Source of the DNA: Spartobacteria bacterium AMD-G4 | Lineage (GTDB): Bacteria > Verrucomicrobiota > Verrucomicrobiia > Chthoniobacterales > Terrimicrobiaceae | Reading direction: 5' to 3' | Length of the DNA: 42,578 nt | Assembly: GCA_002290555.1 (NCBI GenBank) | Contig: NEUK01000068.1 | Coordinates: 1-42,578, forward strand | Part shown: positions 40,809-42,578 of the stretch, piece by piece | Layout: each line of letters begins with the position of its first letter | Numbering within the stretch: the first letter of the stretch is position 1 | Translations under genes and position numbers: made by a program | Notes under the pieces: generated by a model | Told to the model about the DNA's origin: nothing | Seen by the model: only the letters and a program-made list of their open reading frames with translations | Databases searched by the model: none

Positions 40809-41215
40809 TAACAAACTTTCCGAGGTTTTAAACCAAAGCCTGCGCCAATCCATGCCATGGCGATGCCGCAGACAAAGCTTGATACAAAGTAGACCGCTGC
40901 CAGGGCGAGTGAACCCGAGTCCGCCAGTTCAACCATCTCAAGATTCACACTCGAAAAAGTCGTGAACGCGCCACAGAAGCCGATTCCTGCAAACAGGCGC
41001 AGCCACTCGCCTCCGGATCCGCCAGTTGCGGCACGCGAGAGAATCCAACCGAGCAGGAAGGCACCAGCGAGGTTGACGCCAAAAGTGGCCCAAGGAAATC
41101 CTGCGCCCGAATGCAACAAGCGATCCGCACCGCATTCCACACCGTATCGACACAGCGCACCCAAGGCCCCACCCAGCGCAATCCAAAACGAGGGAAATCG
41201 AGAGGCGCTGTTCAC
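40808..41215 (-). CDS. crcB: Fluoride channel CrcB/Fluc, first of a tandem pair
   Basis: A 135-residue Fluc protein with four membrane helices. GGALGALCRYGVECG, FPWATFGVNLAGAFLLGW and GFCGAFTTFSSVNLEMVEL carry the pore Asn, Phe and Ser/Thr residues. Clearly diverged from its neighbour, consistent with two subunits of one antiparallel dimer. No fluoride riboswitch was recognised in the 72 bases upstream, only a 6-bp hairpin. Confidence 0.93.
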   Translation of the reverse strand: MNSASRFPSFWIALGGALGALCRYGVECGADRLLHSGAGFPWATFGVNLAGAFLLGWILSRAATGGSGGEWLRLFAGIGFCGAFTTFSSVNLEMVELADSGSLALAAVYFVSSFVCGIAMAWIGAGFGLKPRKVC

Positions 41216-41237
41216 CCTGAAATATTAAGCCGACATG

Positions 41238-41255
41238 TCCACCATTGTAGGTGGA
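41238..41255. other. Small perfect hairpin upstream of crcB
   Basis: TCCACC-ATTGTA-GGTGGA, a 6-bp stem in the gap between the flagellin-like gene and the crcB pair. No T-run follows on either strand. It could be a regulator site or a mild attenuator. Confidence 0.35.
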
Positions 41256-41287
41256 AGGCACGGAATGAGAGTTGCCGCATGGACTTC

Positions 41288-41983
41288 TCAGGAAAAGAGC
41301 CTCAAGACTGCTTCATGAGCCGAGTTGGCCTGCCCAGAGAGTGCCGTGGACGCGTCGGAAAGAACGCATCTCTGAGAGAGTTCTGTTGTTTCTCTCGCAG
41401 ACTCGCGGTCTAAAATTGTCATCGATGCCGCGTGCCCTTCGGAGTGGATTTTTGCCGAGGCGGAGATTTCGCGGAGTTGGGCTTGTTCTTTTTGATTTTC
41501 CTCGCGGGCGGCGACGATCGTGTCTTGGATGAACGACGCGCGGCTTCCCACGCTCACGATCGGTTGGCGGATGCAGACGGTCTCCGTGCTTTGCGGCGCC
41601 AGCAGATGGAGCGCTTGTTCCTCTCCTTCTGGAGTAAAGAGCTCCCGGCCATTGAACTTTTCGCCTCTGAGAGATTCAAAAATATCGAGAAATTCCTCAG
41701 GCTTCGAGCAGGTGGCAAACAACTCTTGAATTCGGGCAAGTGCGAAGTCTTGGGTTTGGAGAAAGGAAAGGTTTTCGCTAAGATCGGCTTGAAAAGCCGC
41801 TTCCTCGCGGATCGCTGTCGCCCCCGTGCCGAGATGCGTCAAATCGCAAGAATCGGCGAAGGCACCCTCCCGCCGCCCACAAAGACTCTTCTGGCGCGCC
41901 GTGTGCCGGTTCTGGGCGTGCCTTTCCTGAACCCCGCCCGTGGCAAAAGCGGAGTAAGCATTGGTTTTGATGATGAATGACAT
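41288..41983 (-). CDS. Flagellin-like protein (short, divergent)
   Basis: A 231-residue protein with the two ends of a flagellin. The N-terminus MSFIIKTNAYSAF recalls MSxxINTNxxAx; later LSENLSFLQTQDFALARIQE matches the flagellin N-terminal coiled coil. The C-terminus SARETTELSQRCVLSDASTA then GQANSAHEAVLRLFS matches the flagellin end (LxQANxxPxxVLxLL). The middle domain is short. Residues 14-50 are less typical and may be degraded. No other flagellar genes are in the window. AAAGGA directly precedes the ATG. It could be a minor filament or hook-associated protein, or unrelated coiled coil. Confidence 0.5.
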   Translation of the reverse strand: MSFIIKTNAYSAFATGGVQERHAQNRHTARQKSLCGRREGAFADSCDLTHLGTGATAIREEAAFQADLSENLSFLQTQDFALARIQELFATCSKPEEFLDIFESLRGEKFNGRELFTPEGEEQALHLLAPQSTETVCIRQPIVSVGSRASFIQDTIVAAREENQKEQAQLREISASAKIHSEGHAASMTILDRESARETTELSQRCVLSDASTALSGQANSAHEAVLRLFS

Positions 41984-42129
41984 TTCCTTTGTCCTATTAC
42001 GCGGATTCCGTTCCGCAGTCGGCCCGGCGCGTTGTTGCGCCCGACAAGGTATCTATCGTCAATCATGATCCCGAATTGAGGAGGATTTTTGGAATGTAAA
42101 GGGGGGGAGCGCTTTTTTTGGTGGGGGGG

Positions 42130-42578
42130 TTACCAAGTGTAGTGAACAGTGTAGGTGAGTTTGCGTTCTTCGCCGGGTTTTACAGGAATGGCGAATTGGA
42201 CTTCGGCGGAGTGAGTTTTTGTGAAGGCGTCCGAGTGGGTTGTGATTTTCCAGTTCGCGGAGCGGTAGAGGTGTTCGACGACGCGGATGGTGACGGGGTC
42301 CTTTTTGCGGTTGCGGAGGGTGATTTCGAAGGTTTCCGTGGCGGATTTGTTGGCGGTGTCCACGCGGAAGTCGGTGCGTTTTCTTTCGCCGACGAGGTCA
42401 AAGGCATTGCCGGTGGGGATTTTTACGAGTTCATCGGCGGGTGTGTGGTCGAGCTCGTTTTCTCCGGTGAATTCGAGGGTGTCGCCATCGGCGCGGTAGA
42501 AGCGGATGCGGCCTTTGGGGAGGGCAATGCCGAGGTTGTTTGGCTTGGTATTTTTGAACTCGCGGGTGATGGCGATTT
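42130..42578 (-). CDS. DUF4139 domain protein, C-terminal part (partial)
   Basis: The last 148 residues of a gene that runs off the window. REFKNTKPNNLGIALPKGRI then FYRADGDTLEFTGENELDHT, TGNAFDLVGERKRTDF and the final VKPGEERKLTYTVHYTW are the usual ends of DUF4139 beta-sandwich proteins, typically secreted or periplasmic. No active site is known for this region. The 146 bases between its stop and the flagellin-like gene contain only a short GGCGC/GCGCC hairpin. Confidence 0.8.
   Translation of the reverse strand, partial: IAITREFKNTKPNNLGIALPKGRIRFYRADGDTLEFTGENELDHTPADELVKIPTGNAFDLVGERKRTDFRVDTANKSATETFEITLRNRKKDPVTIRVVEHLYRSANWKITTHSDAFTKTHSAEVQFAIPVKPGEERKLTYTVHYTW

Noticed and set aside
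41216-41290. Fluoride riboswitch upstream of the crcB pair
   Set aside because: The conserved GRUG and AAxCxGCC/GGCUGAUG elements were not found; only a simple 6-bp hairpin is present.

Overview
The window is a stretch of bacterial chromosome, dense with genes, that fits Verrucomicrobiota or a close PVC-group relative. This placement is an inference from gene content and protein style: cytochrome bd genes, a long LeuA, DUF885 and DUF4139 proteins, RAYT and IS1380 debris, and a PspA/DUF350/polyamine cluster. No rRNA, tRNA or other decisive marker is present, and no CRISPR array was seen.

Layout. 1-3166: the tail of a type IA topoisomerase, a gene-poor leader, then cydAB (cytochrome bd oxidase). 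3168-4708: a complete-looking IS1380-family element that abuts the cydB stop codon, followed by a transposase remnant. 4907-9494 (minus): a tight operon of an FAD oxidoreductase, a TIM-barrel sugar isomerase-like protein, a flippase-like membrane protein, a RibD-type reductase and a secreted protein with a Thr-Pro tail. 9565-15181: an RHH regulator, CorA, a secreted protein sharing start-codon bases with a divergent hydrolase, TatD, transaldolase and a periplasmic protein. 15278-18114 (minus): two nucleotide-sugar epimerases flanking gene debris and an orphan Phd antitoxin.

18300-26523 (plus) is the most interesting region. Nine genes lie end to end, many overlapping by 4 bp: a membrane-embedded spermidine-synthase-like protein, a YjfM-like lipoprotein, a double DUF350 membrane protein, an unknown acidic protein, a K+ channel with a TrkA-N domain, DUF2170 (YjfI), PspA/IM30 (YjfJ), AdoMet decarboxylase (SpeD), and a TerB-like/AAA+ ATPase. 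It looks like an envelope-stress unit that combines PspA membrane repair, ion flux and polyamine (aminopropyl) chemistry. Parts resemble the E. coli yjfIJKLM locus, but here both polyamine enzymes are built in.

26524-26973 is a mobile-element graveyard: a group II intron 3' end (domains V and VI) and a transposase C-terminus. 26974-33193 (minus) is an operon of deoC, an aldehyde dehydrogenase, a short catalytically incomplete aldehyde dehydrogenase, a minimal kinase-like protein overlapping a PP2C phosphatase, and leuA. 33290-39173 (plus) holds plsY, gpsA, a glycosyltransferase whose 3' end lies in a large inverted repeat, an alanine/Na+ symporter and a DUF885 metallopeptidase. 39174-39993 is a decayed phosphofructokinase gene abutting a MITE-like 170-bp element. 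40014-42578 (minus) has an HU protein, tandem crcB fluoride channel genes, a flagellin-like protein and a partial DUF4139 protein.
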